A stretch of DNA of 64,000 bases from Tremella fuciformis. Its lineage: Eukaryota; Basidiomycota; Tremellomycetes; Tremellales; Tremellaceae. Shown piece by piece: positions 19,312 to 31,050 of the stretch. The DNA is taken from assembly GCA_032768795.1 (NCBI GenBank), contig CP136491.1, forward strand, positions 744,001 through 808,000, in the 5' to 3' direction. Position 1 is the stretch's first letter; the number at the start of each line of letters is the position of its first letter. The notes under the pieces were generated by a model that worked only from the letters and a program-made list of their open reading frames with translations, was not told where the DNA came from and did not search any database. The position numbers and the translations under genes were made by a program.

Positions 19312-19661
19312 GACGATAAAGGTATGTAGAGGATGGTCTGTGCACACGCGGGGGTGCTGTAATGACGGTTGACGGCAGAGTGTGCGTCAGCGGAACGATA
19401 CCTCGCAGGGGACGACTTTCGCGATAGAGCGCCTGTTACCAGGCCCGACGCTCTCCCTGTGTGCTTACGAGGTATTCTCGTGTCCTAGTTCTCCCTCTAG
19501 CCTTGTCTGACGGCTAGGAACTTCCTCGAGCGTCCGCGGCGATGTAGACGGCGACGGCTCGGTTTGTGGCGGTATCTAGAGCGTCTGCGGCGGCGGCGAC
19601 AGCTCGATAGATAGCCTGTGTGCTCTGTGCAGTCTCGGGCTGAGACTTGGGACTTTTAATC

Positions 19662-19837
19662 TGTTACACAACGATGAGAGCGATGCATTCGTCCATCTAT
19701 GCAGCCCTACCTATATGAGCAGCGCTCTGGCGGCCTGTGCGTGGCCGCTCGCTCATGGTCTTATTGTTCTACTCCGCATCCTACCCAAAGAGGCAATTCT
19801 GACCCTATGAGGCGTCCTCGGGGCCTATTGTTCAACA
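19662..19837 (-). repeat. 5' LTR of the outer Copia element (176 bp)
   Basis: It is the direct repeat of 8277-8468 but has one copy of the 16-bp segment duplicated there. The target duplication CACTT follows at 19838-19842. About 350 bp of untranslated leader separate it from the gag ATG at 19311. Confidence 0.9.
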
Positions 19838-20443
19838 CACTTGTCATCTTCGCGAGTAGGTCAGACGCGCCCCTGACCCAGGATCGAAGCTTGACACCAA
19901 GCCGGATCGCTCACCAATCTCACGGCACGGAAATTACAGCAAGTGTGCGCACGGACCACTGATTGCGTGGGTTTTGGACATTTCAAGGTCAGCCTTGCTC
20001 TGGGTAGTCGCAGTCTTCTGGGTTTTGGACTTCAGTATCCCCCTCTATCATTCATTCCTACGCATAAATTTAACACAATCATCGCGCCTCGTGAGTTATG
20101 GGTTATAAAACCTTTTTCCACCGAGCAAGATGACCCACATTAGAATCTGGAATGCGATGATGGTCGCCAACGGTGATACTCGCACCACAGATGAATCTCA
20201 AAGTCACCAAAGGTGACCCGAGGTAATCTGACCCCAGACAAAGCAGTATTATATCACACCGTGAAGCATCGAGACAAATCACTCCTTTGAGAGCGCTCCT
20301 TACACGGCGAAGGCTGTTGGCCAAGTAGGATATGTGTGCGTACTTCGTCAAGATCATTCGCTACAGTACACCAAGAAACTCTACCCAAACGATCGACCCT
20401 AGGTTCTATCTTACTGCTAAACATCACTCGTTGCTCTGCGCCG
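19838..20443. other. Upstream region of L5, original junction with 8276
   Basis: Before the Copia insertion this sequence joined base 8276. A TATAAAA at 20104-20110 could serve L5, about 330 bp before its ATG. GGGTTTTGGAC occurs twice (near 19970 and 20020). No gene was recognised. Confidence 0.4.
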
Positions 20444-21304
20444 ATGGACACCACGCACAGCGATCGATATCATTGTAGCCAAAGTAAGGATCACGGCTGG
20501 AACGCATATGGCTCGAACATTGCTGATCGTGACGGTTCTGGCCCACGAGAAGAGTACGGGATGTCATTTCCCCAGTTTCCAGTGTACTCAAATGACATGC
20601 CACACGGCACCTATAACGGAGTGACGGCGGCAGAAGCCCTCAAGCAGCCTGCACCGCCCGACAACTCCGAGGCCTACGCGGGATGGTCGCAGGCTCCTAC
20701 GGAGCCCAAACATCCTTTCCCTGCTGCACCATTGCGAGGGAGCGAGACAGGCGTCGGTACGTGCTTAGAGCCGTCACCGAGTTACGACGCGAAATTGTGG
20801 CGTTCAAGCGTGAGTCTCGTAGGCGGCTTCTCATCCTGCTCGTACACCGAGCATGCCCAGCCGGCCACCGCAAATGCGAGAATTCCCGTAAATCCAACAG
20901 CCCCGACACATGACGAACTTTATGTGGATGAACCCTGTCCTATCTGTGACCCTGTGAGGTATACTCTGAAGAAAATCCTCAATTCAAAGACAGAAGATCA
21001 CGTAGAGGATGCCACACATCAAGGGAGCCTTGTGCAAGCTTACGATGCGAATCTGCAAGATCATGGAACGGGCCGGTCAGTGCCCCAATCCCCGTCTACG
21101 AGAGAGCCGCCCAGACAAAAAGGCAGAACCAGACCACGTCTTTCCTGTCTGTCTTGCCAAGAGTTGGAGATTGAATGCCGCTCCGATGGGACCGGTAGGA
21201 CCGCATGTGGAAACTGTGAGGAGCTGCTTCTGCTTTGTATGTATAAAAGGCGGTGCACGCAGTCCAAAGCGGTCGTTCAAGTTTTTCAGTCGACGATCGG
21301 TTGA
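20444..21304 (+). CDS. Zn(II)2Cys6-type protein L5
   Basis: A single-exon ORF of 286 aa from the ATG at 20444 (MDTTHSDRYHC). The bulk is rich in Pro, Ser and Gly without recognisable domains; one extra C-X2-C pair (PCPICDP) lies near residue 167. The cluster at residues ~231-261 reads C-X2-C-X6-C-X9-C-X2-C-X6-C. Unusually, the stretches between cysteines are acidic (QELEIE and EELLLL) instead of basic, so DNA contact of the Gal4 type is doubtful even if zinc is bound. The protein ends about 25 residues after the cluster. It lies in the left array and is plus strand like its neighbours. Confidence 0.6.
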   Translation: MDTTHSDRYHCSQSKDHGWNAYGSNIADRDGSGPREEYGMSFPQFPVYSNDMPHGTYNGVTAAEALKQPAPPDNSEAYAGWSQAPTEPKHPFPAAPLRGSETGVGTCLEPSPSYDAKLWRSSVSLVGGFSSCSYTEHAQPATANARIPVNPTAPTHDELYVDEPCPICDPVRYTLKKILNSKTEDHVEDATHQGSLVQAYDANLQDHGTGRSVPQSPSTREPPRQKGRTRPRLSCLSCQELEIECRSDGTGRTACGNCEELLLLCMYKRRCTQSKAVVQVFQSTIG

Positions 21305-22388
21305 TTTTCTAATGTTCTCTCCCGAGTTTTGATTACCATACACGATTCCGATGTATGCATGCCTTTTCCAGCGAAGGATCCCATATGATAGGTCGCAGAA
21401 GGTTTAGCAACATATTTTCGAGGGTTCGAGGCCATGAAATCCGCCCGCCCCCCACCCCTTCCCCCCCGACTAGCAAGCGCCCGTTGAAGAGGGCAGGAGA
21501 GGTTTGGTCTGTAAATCTCCACCTCTTCCGTGCGTCGCAGGGCGTGAGCCATTCGGCCTTTGCTTTTTGCGGACCCGGCACATGACCTGCCATGCATACA
21601 TCGGGTATATGATACTCGCATTGGGGGGCCGACATCAGAATCTCTGTTGCAAGGGAGCAAGGGGCGGTAGTCGTCTCTGTCAAAAGAGGAGCGGCTGAGA
21701 TTGAGTGTTGTTTCCCTAAATAAGGTGACCGCACCATTCGCCCGTTGCAAGGGAGCCGCAGGAAATGCCCGCAGTAAGCGGAGACTGTATCATGTTTGTT
21801 ATGACGGGTCCCTCCCTGACCTGACGCGGCCGGCTAAAATTCCTAGCACCACCAAGCGAGAGCAAAAACACCGCCGTAGAGAGGATACAGTCGTATGAGG
21901 TTCAGCAAGCCCCCGCCCAAATACACGTCTCACGCGCCCTTTGTTAGTTCTGGATGGTAGTCTGGCACGTGTGATTCCATCCTTTTGACCTGACGTTATG
22001 AGTGGCGATTTCGCACACATCAGAGGCGCGCTGGCTTCATCGGCGATGTGCTCCGTGCTCATCAGAACGCTCGGGGCCTCTCATAGGCATGACCCGCTCC
22101 TGTCAAGTTGCTCAACATCATGGACGGATACAGCATCCTCGGTCCCAAACTCGATGTCCCAGTGACTTTGGCTCCTTCAATCTTACATGGGCAGCGTCCG
22201 CCTGAAGCCGAGCCAAAAAGGAGTTCGGGAGAGGTCTGTCCTTTGGCATCATTCCACTCCCTTGAAGGGATGAAACGGGAAATACAGTACCAGTCTGGCC
22301 CGGGCCAAAGGCCTCTCAGCTGCTATGCCTGCTTCTCAACGACCCCCTGACTCTGAATACCGTCCCACTGAAGTGCTACTCTCCTGCA
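21305..22388. other. Intergenic between L5 and L6
   Basis: It contains a C-rich run (21440-21480) and short conflicting ORFs. A plus-strand ORF at 22120-22350 (starts MDGYSILGPK, ends with CYAC) could be a fragment of another family member but lacks a full cluster. No RNA gene or repeat was recognised. Confidence 0.35.
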
Positions 22389-23258
22389 ATGGACAATCGG
22401 GATAGCGCGGATGACCGTCTCTGCCCAGAATTGCGTCAAGGCTTCAGTCCCGTTTCCGACCACAATGCCAGGACTACCCCACATGATCCGTCGTCAGCTG
22501 AGGGCATTCCATGGTTGGAATAGTCATTTGCAGAACTTTCCTTCGTTCAAAGTCCCGCTCCGTGGATGATACTCCCCATCCTCACTGATTGGGAGCGACA
22601 AGTGTTGAACAGTCCCGGTTCTGCACCGGACGGCTGCCTCGACATGACAGAGGACAACCTTGCGGCTTCTTTGTCTTTCCCCTCTACGTTTCAACGTCCA
22701 ACAACAGGAGCAGTCGTCCCCGCAGAATACGAGTCGAATTTCAATCAGAGACCTGTGCATGCGTATCCGGCCATCGAGAACCAAGCGGGCCCAGTGTCGC
22801 ACGAGGACACTCCCGGGGGGTTTCTAGCAGTTTCTCGTACGCACAAGTACCTCCTTCCTTCCCAGAAGCGTCAGGAATTGCGCTCTGCGCTCTGCCCATG
22901 TCCCACAACGCATTCTCACCCAACCACGGCATGAGTGTGACTGACACGACATCCTCTGCATCTCCTTGGCGACAGTGAAGCGTCCTCAATGCCGGCAGTT
23001 CAAGTGAGAGACAGGCAGGTGAGCCTTTTTGTAGCGGACGATGCAGATGGCTCTTTGAGACGACGGGCACAAATGGTTTGGCACGAAAAGAAACTCTACC
23101 CCTGTTTCCATTGCGAAACAACGGGAATCGTATGCGAGTTCTCTGACACCGATCAAATCAGGTGTACAGCATGCCAGAGAAGCAATCTGATGAATTGCAA
23201 CTTAAGACCCCGCAAAACGGTCAGTTCGCTCGCTGTTTCGAAGCGCTCTGGTTTGTAG
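22389..23258 (+). pseudogene. Disrupted Cys6 paralog L6 (relative of L4)
   Basis: All recognisable parts lie in one frame: a start (MDNRDSADD) at 22389, the family motif MILPILTDWERQVLN at 22566, and a cluster C-X2-C-X6-C-X9-C-X2-C-X7-C near 23099-23197 with the same spacing as L4. That frame carries stops at 22521-22523, 22932-22934 and 22938-22940. I found no intron pair that removes these stops and keeps phase, although an acceptor-like GACAG ends near 22976. A segment similar to the L4 linker (MSVTDTTSS) sits in another frame just before the second stop, suggesting a frameshift. Either it is a pseudogene or it has unusual introns. Confidence 0.5.
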
Positions 23259-23540
23259 ACTGTTGCCACAGTGTCAGTCATCTTTCGCCAACGAACGGCC
23301 TTGCCCGGGACCGGTCGCATTTGCTTACCCCTTTCCCCATTTTTTCTCTCTGTTGTGAATACAGCTCGCTAAGCACAGAATAAGCCCGACAAATCGCATC
23401 GGAGTCAGGACGCTCCTCCCGAGGCTTAAGACGCGGGCATTGTCCGGATCACAAGGAAGTAACAGTTGTTCTTGTACATCGGCTGTCTGCGCGGCTAACC
23501 GACCGGGAAACCCGCTCGAAAGCATAGGGTCCCTAGTTCC

Positions 23541-25995
23541 TCACTCATCCCCTTCGTCCCGCTTCCGCTGCGGCGTCAGCGCCAGCAGATCCAGGCCCAC
23601 CATCGAGCACGTACCTTCATCTCTCGCGTAACCTTCTGTCTCGCCGCCTCGTGCCGCGCCAACTCTGGATTCATCGATGAGACAGGGCTCTTGGCAATCT
23701 CATTCTTGAGATCGAACATGACCTCATCATCGTCGTTGCTGAGGAAAGTGATGGCGATACCAGTCTTGCCCGCACGACCGGTACGACCGATACGATGCAC
23801 ATATTTCTCGATCGTATCCGACATTTGCCAGTTGACAACGAGAGACACTGCAGAATTAGCTCAGCACGATGCGAAACAGGATCAACATACCGTCGGGGAC
23901 ATCGATACCACGACCAGCGACATCTGTAGCCACCAGCACTTCTGTCTCGCCGTCCCTAAGAGACTGAAGAGCCGCCTCTCGCTGTTGCTGAGACTTGTCC
24001 GAGTGCAAGGCAGTGGCGGACAAGCCCGCTTGGTGGACGTATTTGACAACCATATCCGCAGCTTTCTTCTGGTTGACGAACACGATGATCGGTGGGGCCA
24101 AGCCACTCGTACGCAGAATCTCGATGAGACGGGCCTTCTTCTTCTCCTCGCCCGAGACGAACTCAACACGCTGCTCAACGGTATCGACGGCCTCGCCAGC
24201 GTTTCCGATGGTGATGGTTGCTGGCTTGCGAAGATATTGCCGAGCCAGTCTTTCTACCGCAGGAGGCATGGTAGCCGAGAACAGAGTAGTGACTCGCCAA
24301 CCTTTCCACTCGTCTGGACTGACGCCTTTGAGTGCTTGCTCGTCGTCAGGCTTGATGAATGTTGACGGCATTGAGTCAAGGATCTGGTTGAGGTCCTGCT
24401 CGAAGCCGAGATCGACCATACGATCTGCTTCGTCCATGACCACATATCGACACTGCGTCATGACCACCATACTCTTGTCGATCATGTCCTTGAGACGACC
24501 GGGAGTTGCAATGATAATATGTGCACCATTGCGAAGATTGAATTGCTGCTCTTCGACACTTCGTCCACCAATGATGGACACACATGTATAGCCGAGGGGA
24601 GAGGCGAATTTGACCGCCTCTCCTTCGATCTGTTGAGCCAGCTCTCGTGTAGGAGCGAGGATCAAGGCGTATGGACCCAAATGGCGATTATCATCGTTGA
24701 GTTCTGGCAGATGACTGATGTAGTCGAGCATCGGGATGACAAAGGCCGCCGTCTTACCGGAACCGGTCTTGGCGATACCAATGAGATCTCGTGTTTGCAT
24801 GCCGATAGGAATCGCTTGACGTTGGATGGGAGAAGGCTCCTTGTAGCCGATTTCATCGATGACGTCCAGGATCGCTGGCGGAATGGCAGATTCTCGCCAA
24901 CTTCTAAGCGGTAAGGGTATAGAGCCACCTCGCGCTTGAATGCTGAAGTCTTCTCGGAAGATTCGCCAATCTCTATCTTTCATGTCGCTCAAAGGCTTGT
25001 CCGACCAGTGTCGATCATCATTATTGCCACGACCAGCCCGTCTTCGCTCGAGAGCATCGGCGTGCCTAGATATGTCAGCTTTGCAAGAGGACACGGGAAA
25101 AGCTGACTTGTCGTCAACGGCCTCCTGTCCACGCCGTTTGCCACCCTCATCGTAACCCGCCAGCCGCCCGCCCAGCATGATTCCGCCCGGACCGGTACCC
25201 TTGAGCTGACCGGACCACGTCCCTTGCTCAGCTGCAGTCGTGTCGTCCGCCGCACTCCAATCGAAGATGACCTTCTTGTCTGCGATCTTCCTCAGTCTTG
25301 GCTTCTTGTCCTGCATCTTCTGCCCGAGATACCTCGAACGGATATTGTTCAGCTCCGCATCGGTTGGCGCTGCCACATCGCCGGGCGTACTCGGCTTGGG
25401 CGATCCGTTCGGCGTGGAAGAGCTAGCCAGAGGAGACTGAGCAGAGGGAGCATGATGGCCATTCCCATTCTGCATGCTCTTCGGTCCAGCGGGTGGCGCA
25501 AAGCCTCGCGGTCCGGTCGGGGCACCTCGATCGCCATAGCTACTGCTTGCGCCATTTCGTTCCGGTGTATGATACCCGCGGCCATTCCTGAAGTCCTGAC
25601 GCCCTCCATACCGCCCGTCTCGGTAATCACGCTGGTCGGATGATCCGTAGCGGTCGTCTGGGCGTCAGTCCGCCTCTACGTAGGAGAAAAACCACCTCAC
25701 ATCTGCCATCGTGTGGTCCTGCGCCATAACGCGCAGACTCGGTTTTGCGCCGCTCCTCCTCTACGGTCCTCTCGAACTCTGCCCGTTGAGCCTTTTCAGT
25801 CTCTTCGCGCTCCTGCTGAGCCTTCACCTCGGCATTTCGTTTCTCAAGCGCGAGCCGCTCGCGTTCCGACTTGCTCAGGAAGCGCGGCTGCTTCTCAGCT
25901 CTTGCTGAAACGGGGCGAGAACTGACCTTTGAAGCTGCTTCCTTCTCGGCTTTTTGTCTCGCCAATATGTCCTCGACAGACAACGGGCCCGCCAT
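23541..25995 (-). CDS. PRP28: Prp28-type DEAD-box pre-mRNA splicing helicase
   Basis: Five exons on the minus strand: 25701-25995, 25108-25657, 23891-25065, 23615-23847 and 23541-23567 (759 aa). Prp28/DDX23 is the spliceosomal ATPase that displaces U1 snRNP from the 5' splice site so that U6 can pair. The Lys/Arg/Glu-rich N-terminus ([20 protein letters not shown]) and the segment [16 protein letters not shown] are typical of the subfamily. The core shows [18 protein letters not shown] (Q motif), AKTGSGKT (I), PTRELAQQ (Ia), VMDEADRM (II), FSATMP (III), [14 protein letters not shown] and [12 protein letters not shown] (VI). The second intron (25066-25107) is 42 nt, lacks an in-frame stop and is a multiple of three, so retention would add 14 residues. 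The last intron (23568-23614) leaves a nine-codon final exon. It is divergent from RPE1 across 205 bp. Confidence 0.95.
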
Positions 25996-26200
25996 GTTGA
26001 GCAGTGGATGAAAGGAAAGGTGCAACAGAGTTACGCGCAAAGGGGTCAGTGGCAAGAACTTGATAAGCCGGTCTAGGCCTAAGGTGATTATTGACACGTC
26101 ATATATCGGGAGGAAGCCGGCGGCAGTAGCGATGCCTGCGTCATTGACAACCACTTTTTTCCCGCCTCTTCTTCAACACAGTCCGAACAACATCGCAATA

Positions 26201-27094
26201 ATGTCCGCAGACCAAGGCCCCTCCAAGCCCAGCGCCATCATCTCCCCGTCGGTCCTCGCCGTGAGTCCATGCATCCCACGAGGGGCGCCGCGAGAAGCGG
26301 GGCTGACAGCCAGAGCGACCTGTCCAACCTGGCGTCGGAATGCCAGCGCATGATCGACCACGGCGCCGACTGGCTGCATATGGGTACGGACTTTCCCGAA
26401 CAGAATGGAGGGGGACTGATGCACGGGACAGATATCATGGACGGCCACTTTGTGCCGAACATCACGATGGGCGCGCCGGTGCTGAGCAAAGTGTACGAGA
26501 ATGTCCCGGGCATCTTCATGGACTGTCACATGATGGTGTCGGATCCCGCACACGTGCGTCGCACGATCTGCCTCTCTATCCTGTCGATGCTGACGATGAG
26601 TGGGTGCCCGAGATTGCCAAAGCCGGCGGCAAGTCGTATACCTTCCATTTCGAAGCCACATGTGTGCCCATTTCTTATAAAAAACAGTCTGTCCGAGGAG
26701 CTGACTTGCAGCCGAGCCGGAAAGCATCATTGAGCTGATCCACTCGCACGGCATGCGCGCAGGTGTGGCCATCTCACCTGAAACGCCGGCTTCCGTCATC
26801 TCAGAGACGATCGGCAACCGGGCGGATTTGCTACTCGTCATGACTGTGCGGCCTGGCCGAGGCGGGCAAAAATTCATGCCTGAATGCTTGGAGAAGGTGT
26901 CCGAACTGCGCAAGCGATTTCCCGGCAAGAACATCCAGGTCGACGGCGGTGTTGGACCAGGTAATGCATGTCAGTGCGCTAGAGCAGGGAGCAACGTCAT
27001 GGTTGCTGGTACTGCCATCTTTGCCGCCGCCGACCCGGCCAAGGCTATCCAGGAAATGCGGGCCGGAGTCGAGGACGGTCTGAAGGGGGAGTAG
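26201..27094 (+). CDS. RPE1: Ribulose-phosphate 3-epimerase
   Basis: Five exons: 26201-26260, 26314-26383, 26432-26553, 26601-26661 and 26712-27094 (231 aa, close to the usual ~230). It interconverts ribulose 5-phosphate and xylulose 5-phosphate in the oxidative pentose-phosphate pathway, in the cytosol. Signature segments of the TIM barrel are present: [11 protein letters not shown], the metal-binding [14 protein letters not shown] and DCHMMVSDP, and near the end [11 protein letters not shown] and [10 protein letters not shown]. The usual MTVEPGFGGQ loop reads [10 protein letters not shown] here, replacing an acidic and an aromatic residue that are strongly conserved. This may affect the active-site lid. 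All four introns are 47-53 nt. The gene ends 123 bp before the convergent TRK1 stop. Confidence 0.93.
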
Positions 27095-27217
27095 GCGACA
27101 GATGTAGCAGTCAAGTTCGCCCAAGCAATAGATGCCATTCCCGTGCATTGAATTCATCGCCATGCCTACAAATATGATATTGGTGTCCCAGTTTGTCTAA
27201 CAGGTGATTACAACTTT

Positions 27218-30200
27218 TCAAAACTGCTCGGCCACGCGCGTTGGCGCACGAGACATGGTACTTTCCCTTACTGGACTAAGTGTGCCGCTTCGTAGACCCG
27301 TCATCGGAGGCGACTTCTGGCCCTCCCGACCTCTTTCGCGCTCACGTTCGGTCGATGCTCGGGGAAGAGCAAATGACAGTCCCAATGTGGAGGCCGACTC
27401 GAGAGGGGGAGTCTCGTCCGTCGGGAAACCGTGTGCCCCAGGATTTGGCAGCGAAATGGAAGTACGAGGGGCGCGGACTGGTGATGCGGACTGATCTGAT
27501 GGCCTACGTGGTGCCCCATGTATAGGCTGCAGGCCGGGTTCAGAAGTCGAGAATGATCCCCTCGATGCCCGGCGGACGTGGCTAGGACCGGAAGGCAGAC
27601 CAAAAGCCAGGTCTTCGGCAATAGACGAGGCTCGGCGAGACAGACGGCGAGATCGCTCTTCTTCGAACGCTTGCTCCTCAGTCGCAGTGAAGTCCTTAGG
27701 AAGCATGACGGCACGGTCAATGGCGACAGGGAGACCGCGATGCCGTCCACGAAGCATGACAACTATGACGACCAGCTTTGAAAGCACCTTGAATGATCCG
27801 GAGAACGAGTAGTTGTCGTAAGGCACCCCAAGACTGAGCCCGACTGTGCCGTATGCGCTGACGAGCTCGAAGATAATATTGAAGATGTTGAACCACGACT
27901 CATTGTTGGTGTCACTGATCTGCCCGCGCTCGATGATGCACACAAGCCAAAGAGCAAATCCGAGCCACCAAATGTCGAACGCCAACTGTCTTCGAGCGCT
28001 GAATATAAGCCGGACACTTAATGATGACTGCTAAGGGAGCTCACTGCCAGCCGACGTATTTGGCAACAGCCTGGGCTCCCTCTTCCTTCATCTCCATTTC
28101 CATTTCGTCGTCTTCGTCGTTGAACAAGCCAAGTGATCGCTCCTCGTAGACGTTTGTCGACCGCACAGACAGAGCAATGGGGTAGACCGAGACGTACTGA
28201 TCATCAGTTCCAGCATGAGGTACTGTTCGAGGGTACACACCATCATGATAACGTAGAGAACCCTGATTGTAAGCATCATTGAGTCAACAAGGCTACCAAA
28301 GTGCGCTCACTTGACTGCAGGCGCCAGCTGAGACAAAGGGACGATAGCAAAACCTGCCGATCGTACAGCGGCAGATTGAAGAAAACCGTTGGCTATTCTT
28401 GTGCCGATAGGTATTGACGCTATTGCCGGTGTGCCGATGTCGAGGACGAGGAAGCTGACCCAATCGATCAAGCTTTCCAGTCAGACACGCTATGTATATT
28501 TGACTTGTAAGGCTCACGTAAGAGAGAGCATGACGATCGATAGGACCCAAGTCTGTGTTGACGGAAACAGATACACAAAACAACGCCTTGGATGGTCAAG
28601 CAGAAATTTGAGCGACTCGCTGATCCGCGAGGTACCCGGAGTCAACTTGTAGACGGTCCAACTACAGCGTCAGACTCGGGTCCTGGGAAAATACAAGGGC
28701 TTACACGGTTAGCCGGAGGAAGATGGGCTGACGCATCAGCGTTATCATGATCGTCTGATGAAGACACTCACGAATGCAGTGTTGCCCGCCAAAATCAAGA
28801 TAATCAAGACTGCTCAATGAGTGCCTGCTCTTGATCGAGCCATCTAACGCACCGACAACCATAAGGTATGCTTTTTGAAACGGCACCATGCTCAAATCCA
28901 CCAGACTCATCCCAGTGTTGGAATAAGCCGAGATGGATTGGAATAGAGCAAACCAGGGTATCGAGACATAGCGGTACTGGTCCCTGAAAACCGACTCGTA
29001 ACGACCGCCTGCGGCTATGTACGGTGCGATGATGACGAATGCAGCCAGCTGGACAAAGATGAAGTACTGATAGATCAGCGAGCGGAGAGAAATGGGCATT
29101 GGAAACTTACGATTGTCACGACCCAGAACAGAACTCGTAGAGCTCGGAACTCGACTCCACCAAGCTCGTCCATCTGCTCCTCTGTCAAACCGGTGAAGTG
29201 ACTATTTCTACCGACAGTAGCGTCGAAGGTGATATACGGCACTTCTTTGCTCGTGGCGTCTCCCGAGATGCTGCCCCGGCCGGTCAGGGTGTTCGTCCTG
29301 GGCATCGTCATAGTCTTTGTCAGGGTTCGAGTGGTCTGAGGGAAAAGACGTTCCACGCCGCTTCGTACGATCTGCAACGGGGTGGGAAACCCTCCAAATC
29401 CGCTGAGCTTTGTCTCGGGTCGCCGACTTTGAGTGGGTCGCAGGCTGTACGTCCTGGGAAAGTTGGAGACAGTCCCAGTCCGTGGGAATACCCCCGCTTC
29501 CACGCTTCGATTGGTCGCTGTGCGAGGGAAGAATCCTCCTTCACGAGCGCTTGACATGCCGACGGCCACATGGTCGTGATCGAAACCATCGTCTTGGTCA
29601 TCAAAGGCGATTGTTCTACTGCGAGGAAACGCGTCGTCGCCCAGCTGACGACCCGCATAGGGTATCTTCAGCGGAGCAGATGGCTGTAGCTCGGCGGGCA
29701 TCTCGGTAGGGCTGTCTGTCAATGCTGCAGCAGGCAACTCGACATCATCTTCCAATGTCGACTGATCGTCTGTTGCTGGCGGCAAGTGTTCGGAAGAAGC
29801 TTCTGGCGACGGACCGGGAGTCGGATCTTGTGCTATGATGACTTGTGGGGTCCGTAAACCAGAACGCAGTCGAGGTGAAGAGGCACGCCGCTCGGGTGGT
29901 TGGGGTTGACTCTGAGGATCGCTCGTTCTCCTTTCCTGATGTTCCGAGTCGTACCAGCCCATGGGGTTCATCATGCCGACTCCGCCACCCTCCACACGCT
30001 TGATCATATCCTTGGTGATATCCTTCCTGTACTTTTTGTGCTTTTTCTCTTTTGGCAGCTTCAGCGGTGGAGGTTTGTGCTGAGCCTTGTCGATGGGTTT
30101 CATTTCCGTTGACGAGTTGGGCGACTCGTGCTCATCAGGCGCCAAGCCATCCGTCCCCTTCGACTCCTTGTTCCGAGACGTGGACGGTCGAATAACAGTG

Positions 30201-30785
30201 CTGAAACGGCGCCTGAGGGTTCTCGGACCAGACGTGGCTACCCTGGTTATCGTCTTTGACAAGCTGAAGCCGCCCCCTTGCCGTTCTCGTATGACATGTC
30301 GGAACTTCTGCCTGAAGAAATGTCTGAGAGTTAGCGCTACTGTTCAGCCTTTTGATGGTCGCTCCTTACTGCCTGACTGCAATCATAATGATCGACACGA
30401 AGGACTGCAGTCAGCATCTCGGGCTTCCGGCTCCGGCGCAGCTCACCAGACTACCGATGATCATCTGCCAGAAGAGCAAGACCTGCTGCATCGGGCTGAG
30501 GGTGCTCAAGTTGATCGTGGCTAGTCCTGTGACCGTCATGGCGCTCATGCAGCAAAATAGACAGTCGATGTAGCTGATATGGTACTCGGTGTTGATCCCG
30601 TACATGACTCCAGAGAAGAAGAAGGGGACCTGCAACGTGAGCTATGGACTGAGTTGCGTCTAGATTGAGCTCACCACCGTGAAGACTATGAGGTGCACTC
30701 GGTAGAAGTTGAGCGAGTTGAGTACGATGGCGCCCGCCTTTTCTGTCCATTTTGGCAAGCGCACACGTTCTGGCAATGGCGGCAT
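27218..30785 (-). CDS. TRK1: Trk-type potassium transporter
   Basis: Twelve exons on the minus strand (30675-30785, 30447-30629, 30370-30404, 29111-30323, 28853-29066, 28772-28809, 28705-28727, 28518-28661, 28311-28472, 28241-28262, 28045-28196 and 27218-27998), 1,025 aa. Fungal Trk proteins take up K+ across the plasma membrane. Four pore-loop filters are visible: MTVTGLAT, SAYSNTGMSL, VRSAGFAIVP and SAYGTVGLSLG, each followed by a membrane helix. Between the first and second pore units lies a hydrophilic loop of about 350 residues, the long loop typical of fungal Trk1. The C-terminal hallmark VVMLRGRHRGLPVAIDRAV is followed by a ~140-residue Ser/Arg-rich tail. The chosen ATG (MPPLPERV) is the first in frame before the first helix; an upstream exon is possible. 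A pogo transposon lies about 265 bp upstream. Confidence 0.93.
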
Positions 30786-31050
30786 GTTGGGTGGATGTCG
30801 AGGTGCACTGTAGGTGCCCAGTCCGGCAGAAGTATTATTGAGCAAGCATGATAAAGCTACAGGTGACTTTGTAGTCGATAAGAGAGACGATCCACGAGCC
30901 GAGTGTATGTTGTACAGTATGAACAGTGAGGAGAAGAAAGGAAACCAAGCGAATGCAGCCTAAAATACCTGTGGTGACGATCCTCTGGACGCTAAGAGCT
31001 ATGCTGATCACGTTTGAACCCGTCCAATCCGGCCCTCGCGTTAAGCGTTA

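Larger units (their letters stand above)
8277..19837 (-). mobile_element. Ty1/Copia LTR retrotransposon, interrupted by two insertions
   Basis: The element is bounded by LTRs beginning TGTTACAC and ending TTCAACA on the plus strand (8277-8468 and 19662-19837). It is flanked by a perfect 5-bp duplication CACTT (8272-8276 and 19838-19842). It is transcribed on the minus strand: gag fragment 18552-19311, zinc knuckle to reverse transcriptase 10087-13506, RNase H 8463-9344. It contains an intact plus-strand Copia (13507-18551) and a 742-bp insertion (9345-10086). A G-rich polypurine tract (GAGGGGGAG) precedes the 3' LTR at 8469. The element landed between Cys6 genes L4 and L5. Confidence 0.92.
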
